NCBI GenBank assembly: GCA_964418255.1
Contig: CAYQKV010000004.1
Coordinates: 62,001 to 126,000 of the forward strand
Source of the DNA: CAG-1782 sp964418255
GTDB lineage: Bacteria > Bacillota > Clostridia > Christensenellales > DTU072
DNA: 64,000 nt
Direction: 5' to 3'
The notes under the pieces were generated by a model, which did not search any database, was not told where the DNA came from, and was given only the letters and a program-made list of their open reading frames with translations. The position numbers and the translations under genes were made by a program. Positions 44,926 to 53,800 of this stretch are shown piece by piece. Positions within the stretch are counted from its first letter, which is position 1. Each line of letters opens with the position of its first letter.

Positions 44926-46365
44926 TTACTCCGCTTCCGCAAAAGTGGTCGCTATTATCTTTTCTCCCGTCCATCCGTCCATAAGACCTTTTATGTCTCC
45001 CATAGTTTTTTCCGCAGCCGCAAGAAACGCGTTTCTTCCGCCTATGCCGAACTTATTGTCTTCATAGTACTTTTTTAGGCAAGCGACGAATTTTTCTTCC
45101 CCGAAAAGTTCGTAGAAATTATCGAACATCATACACGCCTTGAAATACTCCACCATCGTATACTGATACTCGGTATATTCGTAAATAGGCTTATCCATTG
45201 CGAGGCTCGCGCCGGTTTTTCTGCGTTTTTGAAGTTTTTCATAGCACGCGTACGCCCTCTTCATAGCGTTGATTTCGCCTTTGAACTTTTCATCGTCCCC
45301 TTTCAGTCTGTAATAGTACGCCGCGGAAAACGTGGCGAGCCCTTCGTCCATATAACTTTCGTTTATACAGTCGTTGCCCACAACTCCGTACCACCACTGG
45401 TGCGCCGTTTCGTGCAACACCGCGTCCGTAAGGTCGCTGCAAACTTCGGCTACGAGGGATATTCCGCTGTATTCCATTCCGTCGCACATAAAGGGGACTC
45501 TCGCCACCGTGTACGTGTCGTACGGGTACGCTCCGAACGCTTCGGAATAGGCGTTTATCGCGTTTACCGCCGTATCCAGGGTTTCTTGCGCGTTTTCGTC
45601 CTGTTTATAGAAGTAATATACGTTGACTTCCCCCGCTTTCGCGCTGAGCACGTTGTAATTCGCATTGCATACTATGGCAAAATCTCTTACGTTCTGCCCT
45701 TCCATTTTTATCGTCTGCCTTTCCCCGTTTTCGGTCGTCTCTCCGTTTTTAACCGAAGAACACACAACGAGGGATTTATCGCATTCGAAAGTTACGTTAT
45801 AATCCGCGACGGAAGAAAACATCGGGTCGCCTATCGCGCAGAATTTGTCGGTTCTAAAACACTCGCCGTCATAAACGGATAGCTGAGGGTAAAAACCCGA
45901 AAGCGTGTAGGCGCCGTCGCACCCCGACAACCGAAGCAAGCCTTGCGGGACGGTGGTTACGAAAGAAAACGTAAACGCAATCTCCTCTCCTTTTTTCAAA
46001 GCGGCGTGAGAAACCGTAAGATACTCCTTGTCTTCGCTTAGCGTAAATTCGGCTTTTTCCCCGTTTACGGTTACCGAACTCACTTCTATGCCGCCGTAAG
46101 ACGCAAGTTCCGAAGTATAAGCGGGATTGACCGCGTCCTGCGCGTAAGCGTTGGGATACAGGTGAAAAACCGATTGTCCGAGACCGTCTACGTAAATATT
46201 TTTATAACGCACCGTCTCTTCGCCCGTAAGCGTGTTTTCGCTAAGCGAGAGTTTCATTTCATAGGACAGACAGTCGTCGTCCGTCGTTTTATCCGTGCAC
46301 GCGGCGAGAAGAATTCCCGTCGAAACAAGCACCGCAACAGCAAAAATAATCAAATACTTCTTCAT
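44926..46365 (-). CDS. M1 family metallopeptidase, lipoprotein
   Basis: 479 residues. Lipoprotein signal with lipobox LLAAC; the N-terminal beta-domain has the M1 pattern LSENTLTGEETVRYKN. The zinc site is HETAHQWWYGVVGND near residue 320 with the third ligand in ESYMDEGLATF about 20 residues later. The exopeptidase motif is seen as DGMEYSGI instead of GAMEN, as in many bacterial M1-like proteins. It probably trims peptides outside the membrane. GAGG precedes the ATG; tspO-like gene follows in the same operon. Confidence 0.9.
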   Translation of the reverse strand: MKKYLIIFAVAVLVSTGILLAACTDKTTDDDCLSYEMKLSLSENTLTGEETVRYKNIYVDGLGQSVFHLYPNAYAQDAVNPAYTSELASYGGIEVSSVTVNGEKAEFTLSEDKEYLTVSHAALKKGEEIAFTFSFVTTVPQGLLRLSGCDGAYTLSGFYPQLSVYDGECFRTDKFCAIGDPMFSSVADYNVTFECDKSLVVCSSVKNGETTENGERQTIKMEGQNVRDFAIVCNANYNVLSAKAGEVNVYYFYKQDENAQETLDTAVNAINAYSEAFGAYPYDTYTVARVPFMCDGMEYSGISLVAEVCSDLTDAVLHETAHQWWYGVVGNDCINESYMDEGLATFSAAYYYRLKGDDEKFKGEINAMKRAYACYEKLQKRRKTGASLAMDKPIYEYTEYQYTMVEYFKACMMFDNFYELFGEEKFVACLKKYYEDNKFGIGGRNAFLAAAEKTMGDIKGLMDGWTGEKIIATTFAEAE

Positions 46366-46462
46366 ACACTAACCTCAGTTAATAATCCATATGCCGCGTT
46401 TGGAAAATTTATGCCGTTTACTAAAATTTTACAGCTTTCGGTTTTCTTAAAACTTTTTTCGC

Positions 46463-46491
46463 TTGACTTTCTTTTCCTCTTATTCTATAAT
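46463..46491 (+). promoter_or_regulatory. consensus promoter of candidate small RNA
   Basis: TTGACT (46463-46468), 17-bp spacer, TATAAT (46486-46491), pointing into a gene-free region that ends in a terminator. Confidence 0.7.
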
Positions 46492-46497
46492 GAAAAC

Positions 46498-46575
46498 ATA
46501 AATTAAATAGCTCATAATTTTCCCCCTTATCATAAAGGAAAGGGCTTCGGCGTTTTGTCGAAGTCCTTTTCTTAT
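46498..46575 (+). ncRNA. candidate ~78-nt small regulatory RNA
   Basis: Start is inferred seven bases after the TATAAT box. The end is a terminator stem AAAGGGCTTCG / CGAAGTCCTTT (46539-46549, 46559-46569, one G-T pair) with TTTTCTTATT. The segment before the stem holds the C-rich run TTTTCCCCCTTAT (46518-46530), a type of element that pairs with ribosome-binding sites in Firmicutes small RNAs. No ORF on the plus strand. The same hairpin could serve dnaX on the minus strand. Confidence 0.45.
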
Positions 46576-46618
46576 TATAATATATCGCGTAAAGCGCGCG
46601 GTAATCGGGGCGCTTTTT

Positions 46619-48250
46619 TTAACGTTTGAACTTTATCTGTCCGCTGAACATATCGTTCAGCTTTGCTCTGCTCTCCTGAGAAACGCCTTTTGCTTCCTGT
46701 TTTCTGCACACAAATCTGAGTTTCCCGTCCGATTCCCGACTTATAATGTCGTTCATCGTTTTATTCGCTTCGGGTTTGTTGAGTCTTTCAAACGTCGCGT
46801 TGTCCGTGACCGTAAGCACGAATTCGCTCCCCGAAACGACGTATCCGCCTTTTATTCCTTCGCAGGCAATCTGTAAAAGGAGTTCGTTCGACGCCGCCAG
46901 CCGTTCCTGCACTCTCGCCCAGATTTCCCGTCCCTTTTCGTCGGTCGTCTCAGTCTCGTCGAACAGAGGCGTTTCCGTCTCTTTCTCCACCGCCACCGTA
47001 GCCAAAAGTTCGGTTATGTCCGTTTTCTTTTTCTTTTCTTGTCTTCCCGCTGAACTTTCGACTTTTTCCGCGTTGTTGTTTGCCGTTACGGTCACTCCGT
47101 TTCTTTTAAGGTATTCGAGTTGTTCTTCGAGGTCTCTGATTCTGCCTTCGACTCCCTCCACGGTTGTTTCGGTTACGAGCGAGCACGCTTTTACTATGCT
47201 TGCTTCCATAAGTATACGCGGTTGAGACGCAAAGCGTAGTTGATTTTCCACTCCCGCCATTATCTCCATAGCCCGTCCTATGCGGTAATCGGAATATCTC
47301 TCCGCTCTATCTGCAAGCGTCGCGTATTCTTCTTTCGTCATAGTTTTGGGGCGGTACCCCTGCACGTTTTTTATCGTAATCAGTTCGTTGAAATAGTTTG
47401 CCAAATCCCGCCCGAGAGTGGTTCTTCCCATTCTGAGCAATCTGTCCGCCCCCGAAAGCGCGTTGCCCGTATTTCCGTCGAGAATTGCCCCGGCAAGTTC
47501 GTCAAGCTCGTTAAAATCGGTGGCGCACAGTACTTCGAGCGCGTCTTCGTAGGTTATTTTTCCGCCGCAATAGGACATACACATATCCGCCGCGCTCAGG
47601 GTGTCTCTTACGCTTCCCTCGCCGCTTACCGCGATTTTGAGCAAGGCGCGTTCGTCGTATTCCACGCCTAATTTGTCAAAAATCTTTTTGAGAAGTCCGA
47701 CGAGTTCTTCCGTCTCCACGAGTCGGAAATCGAACCTTATACATCTTGAAAGAATGGTCTGCGGGATTTTCTGAACTTCTGTGGTCGCAAGGATGAAAAT
47801 TATATGCTCGGGCGGTTCTTCGAGTGTTTTCAAAAACGCGTTGAACGCGGACGCGCTGAGCATATGGACTTCGTCTATAATATAGACCTTATAGCGCCCC
47901 ACCGTCGGGCGGTACATTACGTTTTCTTTAATCGTTCTTATTTCGTCCACGCCGTTGTTGCTTGCCGCGTCGATTTCGATAACGTCTACTCCCGTATTTT
48001 CCGCAAGGGTTCTGCAAACCTCGCATTCGTTGCACGGAGAGCCGTTTTTCGGCGAGAGGCAATTCACCGCTTTCGCAAAAATTTTCGCGCAGGAAGTCTT
48101 GCCCGTTCCTCTCGTGCCCGTGAAAAGGTACGCGTGCCTTACCGCGTCGGACTTAATCTGATTTGTAAGCGTTCTTACTATATGGTTTTGTCCGATAACT
48201 TCGTCGAACGTTTTCGGTCTGAATCTTCTGTAAATCGAGGTGTATTCCAT
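46619..48250 (-). CDS. dnaX: DNA polymerase III gamma/tau subunit
   Basis: 543 residues. N-terminal AAA+ clamp-loader motor: RRFRPKTFDEVIGQNHIVRT, Walker A FTGTRGTGKTS near residue 45, a zinc module with NCLSPKNGSPCNECEVC, Walker B VYIIDEVHMLSASAFNA, and the SRC motif TILSRCIRFDF. The C-terminal third is tau-like. The ATG at 48250 matches the usual DnaX start MEYTSIYRRFRP; the longer frame lies upstream of the promoter. A promoter ends seven bases before the ATG, so the mRNA is probably leaderless. Confidence 0.96.
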   Translation of the reverse strand: MEYTSIYRRFRPKTFDEVIGQNHIVRTLTNQIKSDAVRHAYLFTGTRGTGKTSCAKIFAKAVNCLSPKNGSPCNECEVCRTLAENTGVDVIEIDAASNNGVDEIRTIKENVMYRPTVGRYKVYIIDEVHMLSASAFNAFLKTLEEPPEHIIFILATTEVQKIPQTILSRCIRFDFRLVETEELVGLLKKIFDKLGVEYDERALLKIAVSGEGSVRDTLSAADMCMSYCGGKITYEDALEVLCATDFNELDELAGAILDGNTGNALSGADRLLRMGRTTLGRDLANYFNELITIKNVQGYRPKTMTKEEYATLADRAERYSDYRIGRAMEIMAGVENQLRFASQPRILMEASIVKACSLVTETTVEGVEGRIRDLEEQLEYLKRNGVTVTANNNAEKVESSAGRQEKKKKTDITELLATVAVEKETETPLFDETETTDEKGREIWARVQERLAASNELLLQIACEGIKGGYVVSGSEFVLTVTDNATFERLNKPEANKTMNDIISRESDGKLRFVCRKQEAKGVSQESRAKLNDMFSGQIKFKR

Positions 48251-48257
48251 AGATATT

Positions 48258-48286
48258 AGTATAACCCAAATTCCCTGCGAATGCAA
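48258..48286 (-). promoter_or_regulatory. dnaX promoter (leaderless)
   Basis: Minus strand TTGCAT (48281-48286), 17-bp spacer, TATACT (48258-48263), then seven bases to the ATG. Confidence 0.65.
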
Positions 48287-48427
48287 CGCATAATTTCCCC
48301 GCATATGGCAAAAATTCCAAATAACGAATAAGGAATGGACATATCGCGTTTTCCGCCTGCGCTTGTCGTTTCAAAAAACGCAATATCCCCGCTTCGACTA
48401 CTGTAAAAACTTTTTTAGGAGGTAATT

Positions 48428-48583
48428 ATGGATACGAACAAAGAAAAAGTCAAACCCGACAAAGAAAAAGCGACCCGCCCGTCGGTTTACCGCTGCGCTT
48501 CGTGCGGCGTAACGATGCAATGTAACGGCACGCCGAAAGTTTGTCCGAAGTGCGACAACGAAAAATTTTATTTAGTGAAGTAA
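48428..48583 (+). CDS. small zinc-ribbon protein
   Basis: 51 residues: a charged start MDTNKEKVKPDKEK, then two CxxC knuckles in YRCASCGVTMQCNGTPKVCP and KCDNEKFYLVK, a rubredoxin-like zinc ribbon. A perfect AGGAGGT precedes the ATG at the ideal distance. Transcribed opposite to dnaX and convergent with the histidine kinase; function unknown. Confidence 0.85.
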   Translation: MDTNKEKVKPDKEKATRPSVYRCASCGVTMQCNGTPKVCPKCDNEKFYLVK

Positions 48584-48622
48584 AAGGAACCGATATATCG
48601 CATTTATTTACGCCTGTAAAAC

Positions 48623-48657
48623 GAAAAGAAACATATTTCATAAATATGTTTCTTTTC
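48623..48657. terminator. bidirectional terminator
   Basis: Perfect 16-bp stem: arms 48623-48638 (GAAAAGAAACATATTT) and 48642-48657, loop CAT. It serves the zinc-ribbon gene and the two-component operon. Confidence 0.85.
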
Positions 48658-48686
48658 TTAATAAATCGGTAATATTGAAAATAACA

Positions 48687-49895
48687 TCAGTTCGCTTCCT
48701 TAAAAACCGCGATAAACTCGGTATAGCTTCCTTCCTTGCTGTCCACGCCTATCGTTCCGTTATTTGCGTCGGTAATCGCTTTTGCTATGGAAAGTCCGAG
48801 TCCGAAACTGCCGCTTCCGGTGTGCGACTCGTCGCATCTGTAAAATCTGTCGAAGAGTTTGGGCATTCTTTCTCGCGGTATGCCTTCGCCCGTATTGCGC
48901 ACTTTAAGCACTGCTTTATGTTTCTCGGAAGCGAGGGTTACGGTTATTTTTCCGTTGGGTTCGGTATATTTAAGCGCGTTGTCTATGAAAATATAGACGA
49001 GTTTTTCCATATCGTCTCTTCTTGCCGTAATGCTTATTCCCGGCGCGACGGAAGAATCGGTTTCTATATTCCTTTCGAACGCGAGCACCTCGGTTTCCAG
49101 CACGACGCTTTCTACAATCGTCGACAAATCGACTTTGGTAAAATCTTTTTCTCTGACCGCTTCGAACCGCGCGAGCAACAACATTTCGTTTATCATCGCG
49201 CTCATTCTGTTTACCTGCGTTCCTATTCCCGAAAGCCATTTTTTCTGTTCTTCACCCAGTCCTTCGGAAGCGGTGAGAATGGAAAGGTTTGTATTTATTA
49301 TCGTAAGGGGGGTTTTGAGTTCGTGAGAGGCGTTTGCGACGAGTTCTTTCTGTTTCTCGAAGGTTTCCTCTATCGGCGCGAGATTTCTCGTCGTAAACCT
49401 CATTACGAAAAACGCGACCACCGCCATAACCGCTACGCAGGTGATGAGCATAGTGAGAAGGGACACGATAAACGAGTCGTACTCTCCCGTATAGTCGTAG
49501 ACGTAAACGGTATAATACGCGTCCCCGCCGTTTTCTATGACGGAATACGCGATATAACTCCCGTTTATAACGGTTTTTTCGCTTCCCTCTGTCGCCACGG
49601 CGAGCAGTCTTACCACGGTTTCCTCGTCGTAAAAGGACGGGTCGGAAAGTTTACGCTTTCCGTCGGAATAAACCCTTATTATGAGCGTATTTCGCGCTTC
49701 CACGCGTTCGAGTTCGGAATTAAACGGTTCGGAAAAATAGTCTCCCGCTTTTTCAAGCGCGGAAAGTCGTTTATCCACGGTATTTATCATTCGTTCGTAG
49801 TTGTAAACGCAACTGAACGCGAAAACCGCAAGCAGAACCAAAGCTATTACGGCAATCTGATACAGCGCCGTCCGCCTGCGTAATTTCCGAAACAT
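48687..49895 (-). CDS. sensor histidine kinase
   Basis: 402 residues. Two membrane helices (IAVIALVLLAVFAFSCVYN near 15-33 and LLTMLITCVAVMAVVAFFVM near 145-165) flank an extracellular sensor domain of about 110 residues. The H box is NASHELKTPLTIINTNLS near residue 190, followed by the N box FIDNALKYT, G1 VRNTGEGIP and G2 GSGSFGLGLSIA. It should phosphorylate the OmpR-type regulator encoded just upstream; start and stop codons overlap (TAATG). Confidence 0.95.
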   Translation of the reverse strand: MFRKLRRRTALYQIAVIALVLLAVFAFSCVYNYERMINTVDKRLSALEKAGDYFSEPFNSELERVEARNTLIIRVYSDGKRKLSDPSFYDEETVVRLLAVATEGSEKTVINGSYIAYSVIENGGDAYYTVYVYDYTGEYDSFIVSLLTMLITCVAVMAVVAFFVMRFTTRNLAPIEETFEKQKELVANASHELKTPLTIINTNLSILTASEGLGEEQKKWLSGIGTQVNRMSAMINEMLLLARFEAVREKDFTKVDLSTIVESVVLETEVLAFERNIETDSSVAPGISITARRDDMEKLVYIFIDNALKYTEPNGKITVTLASEKHKAVLKVRNTGEGIPRERMPKLFDRFYRCDESHTGSGSFGLGLSIAKAITDANNGTIGVDSKEGSYTEFIAVFKEAN

Positions 49896-50566
49896 TAACC
49901 CTCCAATTTATAACCCACTCCGCGCACCGTGCTGATAGTCACTTTTGAAGACAAAAACGCAAGTTTTTTGCGCAAAAACGATATATAAACCTCTATATTG
50001 TTATATTCCACGTCGGAATCGTATCCCCACAGTTTAATTATAAGCTCGTCTTTCGTCACCACGAAATTCGGGCGGGATAAAAAGTACTGCATTATTTCGC
50101 TTTCTTTAAGGGATACTTTTATCTTTTTTTCGCCGCAGTACATTTCGAAATTAGACACGTTCAACGTCAAATCTCCGAAACTCTTCTCGTTTGTGATTAT
50201 CGTTTCGGTTTTTCTTCTCAAAAGCGCTCTTATTCTCGCGAGCAATTCGCCCGTGGAAAACGGTTTCGCAAGATAGTCGTCCGCTCCCATATCCAGTCCC
50301 TTGACTTTGTCGCTCGTCTGGTTGCGCGCGGTGAGAAGGAGTACGGGCGTAGCGATTTTTTCTTCTCTCAGTTTCGCAAGCACGTCGTAGCCGTTCATTT
50401 TCGGCAACATTATATCGAGCAGAATTACGTCGTATCTTCCGCTCATTCCGTGTTCCAATCCGCTTGCTCCGTCGTAAACCGCGTCCACGCTGTATTTTTC
50501 TTTTTTCAGTATGTGCGTAAGCGCGTCGGATAAATTCTTTTCGTCTTCAACAAGCAAAATGTTCAT
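49895..50566 (-). CDS. OmpR/PhoB family response regulator
   Basis: 223 residues: receiver domain with acidic pocket LVEDEKNL, phospho-acceptor Asp in DVILLDIMLPKMNGYDV, the Thr in PVLLLTARN and Lys in DDYLAKPF; then a winged-helix output domain ending VEVYISFLRKKLAF and VRGVGYKLEG. GAGG precedes the ATG. It lies downstream of the 3972-residue surface-protein gene in the same direction, behind two terminators, and shares a leader motif with that gene's promoter. Confidence 0.96.
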   Translation of the reverse strand: MNILLVEDEKNLSDALTHILKKEKYSVDAVYDGASGLEHGMSGRYDVILLDIMLPKMNGYDVLAKLREEKIATPVLLLTARNQTSDKVKGLDMGADDYLAKPFSTGELLARIRALLRRKTETIITNEKSFGDLTLNVSNFEMYCGEKKIKVSLKESEIMQYFLSRPNFVVTKDELIIKLWGYDSDVEYNNIEVYISFLRKKLAFLSSKVTISTVRGVGYKLEG

Positions 50567-50645
50567 CTTCGTACCTCTTTCATTATCAGTATGTCTTTCG
50601 AAACGTCGAAAAAATAAAATTTCTCGTCTCTTCCCTATTAGGCTA

Positions 50646-50656
50646 CCCTAAAATTC
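50646..50656. promoter_or_regulatory. 11-bp motif in response-regulator leader
   Basis: CCCTAAAATTC on the plus strand. The same 11-mer lies on the minus strand at 62915-62925 upstream of the giant surface-protein promoter. Candidate response-regulator box. Confidence 0.35.
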
Positions 50657-50738
50657 TTAACTTATCTTTAATTTTTCGGTTAAGACCATTTTAAGCGGGT
50701 AATTTTATACTGTTTTCATCCTGATAAATAAGTTTTCG

Positions 50739-50778
50739 AAAAATCTCCCTCGCATACACTTTGCGAGCGGAGATTTTT
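50739..50778 (-). terminator. terminator downstream of giant surface-protein gene (distal)
   Basis: Stem AAAAATCTCCCTCGC / GCGAGCGGAGATTTTT (one unpaired base) with T-runs on both strands. Confidence 0.75.
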
Positions 50779-50802
50779 CCTTTTCCCTTACAAAATTTTT
50801 CC

Positions 50803-50830
50803 GTTCCGCGCCGAACTTTCGGCGCGGAAC
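50803..50830 (-). terminator. hairpin downstream of giant surface-protein gene (proximal)
   Basis: Perfect 11-bp GC-rich stem GTTCCGCGCCG / CGGCGCGGAAC with a six-base loop, fifteen bases past the stop; no direct T-run on the minus strand, so it may act with the next hairpin. Confidence 0.6.
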
Positions 50831-50844
50831 GTTTTACCCGAAAT

Positions 50845-53800
50845 CTATTCGAATATCAATCCGCAGAAGTTTTCGGTAAGCGGTTCGCCCTCTTCGTCGT
50901 ACTTGGGTATTTCCGTTCCGTTTACCGTTATCGAATAGGTATAGTCTATCGACGCGGCTTCCCCGAGCACCCACTGGCAATTTCCGTGCGACATACCTAC
51001 AAGCAAACCTGCGTACGTCTTTCTCGTTCCGCTTACGGTAATCGTACCCGTCGCTATGCCGTAGCTGAACTTAGGCTCGCCTATCGTAACTATCGCCGCG
51101 TATCCGCCGATATACGCCGTTCCGCCGCCGCTGACCGTGATATTGAGCGCGCTTATCGAGTTCTGCAATTTGCTCATATCCGCGTCCACCACGCCGCCGC
51201 GGCTTTCCGCTACGAAGCCCGAAGCGTAAATCTCGTTGTCCTGCGTCGCGCTGACTATCGAGACGTTACCCGCAACGGTTACGTTCTTGATTTCGCCGTC
51301 GCTTATTATCGCTATCGCGCCGTATCTGAACGTTTCTCCCGCTCCTACCGTCGCGCTGTACTCGACGTTGACGCTGAGGTCGTTTATCTTACCCGAGTTG
51401 TGGTACACGAGGGGCGCGGTTACGTTCATAAGTCCGATTATTCTGCCGCCTTCCGCGCTTATGTCGTCGCCGGTGCTTCCCTTAATCACGCCGCTGAACA
51501 CAAGCCCTTGTCCTATCGTCCGGAAGTCGGTGAACGTTATGTCCTTATCTATTCTGTATTCCGCGTAAAGCGCGAGGTTGATATATCCGAAGTCTTTTTC
51601 GCTTTCGATAACGAACGGAGTTATGCTGCTTCCGTCGCCCGCTATCGGATAGAACGAGCCGAACACGAGGTTGAACACGCTGCCCGTAGAAGAAGCGAAG
51701 CTCGCCGTTCTCATCGGGTCGTAGGAGAACGCCACCGTCTGTATTCCGTAAGTTACGTTGGACGAACCCACGGGTTTTTCCGAAAGCAGGTTTTCTCCCG
51801 CATAGACGTTATCTTTTATCGCAAAGACCTTTGCCCCGCCGTTTACGACCGAACCATCGGCAACCGCGCCTATCGCCGCGCCTACCGTTACGCTCGCTCC
51901 GTACGCTTCCGTTCTGCCGAGCATAAATATCGTTCCCGCGCTGTCCGGCAACGTAATTCCGTCGGTTTCCGCCGCAATTCCGCCGAGCGTAACCTTGCTT
52001 GCCGTGACCGCAATGTTGTTGATGCTGAACACGTCGTTTATCGTCGTTCCGCGCGCCGAACCCACAACGCCGCCGACTGACGCTTTGCCTTCCGTCCTTA
52101 TGGTTTCGGTACCGATAAGCAGAACGTTTCTTATTACGGCGTTTTCGTACGCTTTCGCCGCGATTATACCCGCCGTAAGCGTTTCTTCTCCGACGTAATC
52201 GAAGTCGATTGCAATATCTGTGAACGCAATGTTCGCTACCGTTCCGTTAAGTTGTCCGAACAGACCGAAACTGCTCTTATTATACACGGCGGTATCTCCC
52301 GCGAAGTTTGCAAGTTTCACGTATCTCGTTCCGCTCGAAGGCTGTTTTGCCGCAAGCGTTCCGTTGAACACTTTCGTTACCGCTATCGTACATTCGTACC
52401 CGCTCATATCGATTTCGTCCGTTCCGAGCGCGAACACGAAGTCGAGGTTCATATATCCGTTTATCGCAAGTATCTGGCTGTATTCGGATATTTCAAGCGG
52501 TCTGTCGGGCGTGCCTATGCCGTACGTTTCGTTCTCGTCGTATTCGTATCCGAAGTCGGAATACAGTCTGGACAGTATCGCGTAGTCTATCGCTATTCCG
52601 CCTACGACGGGTGACGTACCGAACACCACGAAGGACTGATAGTCGTCGCCTGAGTACGTTCCCGAAAGTACTATTTCGTCGGTTACGTTGCTTACTCCGC
52701 TTACCGTATCGGAATTGACGAACACGTTGTTTTCGAAGTAACTTACCGCCGAAACGGAGTACGTTCCTTTTCCCGCGCCGCCGTACAGCATACCCGCGGC
52801 GACCGCCGTCGAATTGTAAATTTCGATTTCGCCGAACGCGTAGACTCCGTTGAATCTCGTGCCGTTTCTCATATACCCAACGACCGCTCCGACGTACGCT
52901 CCGTCCATCGCTCTGCCGTTGTTGGTTACTCTTACGTCGGTAAACAGCGCGCTTTCGCCGCCGAAGTTACCGCCTTCGCTGTAAGCCGCCACTCCGCCGA
53001 ACTTGCTTCCCTTCGGGAAGTTGTGGAGTTCTACGTCCGCGATTACCGCGACGTTTTCCACCGTGCCGCCGGCGAGCACTCTTCTTGCGAGCAGACCGAT
53101 TTCAACTTCTTCCGTCGCGCTCACTATGAGCGTTCTGTCCGTCGTCACTCTGACGTTTCTTACCGTTCCGCTTATTCCTTCGAACAAGCCGTAGTCTCCG
53201 CTTACCGTTCCGCCGAGCTCGGTTATGCAACGTCCGTCGCCGTCGAACGCGCCTCTGTAAGTTCCCGTAAGTCCTTTCGCTACGGTTATATCCGCGTTTA
53301 GCTTATAGTCGCTGTCAAGGTAGCTTCTCTTCGTCTCGTCCACGGTTCCGTCTGCGTTGAGGTTGTAGTAATCGGCGTCGATATATCCGAAGTCTCTCGC
53401 GTCGAACACGTCGAAGAGGTTGTCTTCTTCGTCGTCCATAGCGAAGTATTTCAGTATAAAGTCTTTTCTTTCGGTATCGGTCGTGACTCTGAAACTTCCC
53501 GTTCCCGCATTTACGCTCGTCATAACGTAGTACGCGCCCAGTTCTTCGGGTTCGGTCTCCGTTCTGTCGAAGTAACCGTAGTATGCGTAACCGAGTTCGA
53601 TTTCTCTCGTCCTTTCGTTCGCGCCGTCCGCATAACGGTAAGTCGCGTTACCCGTGGTCTTATATTCGCCGTTTTCGGTTTGCAGATAGAACTTGTCTTT
53701 TCCGTAAGTCACGTCTACTTCCGCGATAAAGTACGACACGATGACGATATTGCTGCCCTCGAACTGTACCTGTACGTAACCCGTCTTTTCCAACGTCTCT

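Noticed and set aside
46490..46530. Minus-strand 10-codon ORF (MSYLIYVFII and one more residue) behind a G-rich ribosome site
   Set aside because: Too short to support, and it lies antisense within the better supported small-RNA unit.
48251..48427. SRP RNA gene near dnaX
   Set aside because: The conserved core of the S domain was not found on either strand.
50761..52080. Long plus-strand reading frame of 439 codons, and many similar ones opposite the giant genes
   Set aside because: They mirror the codon bias of minus-strand genes, are very rich in Arg/Tyr/Val, lack ribosome sites and domain features.
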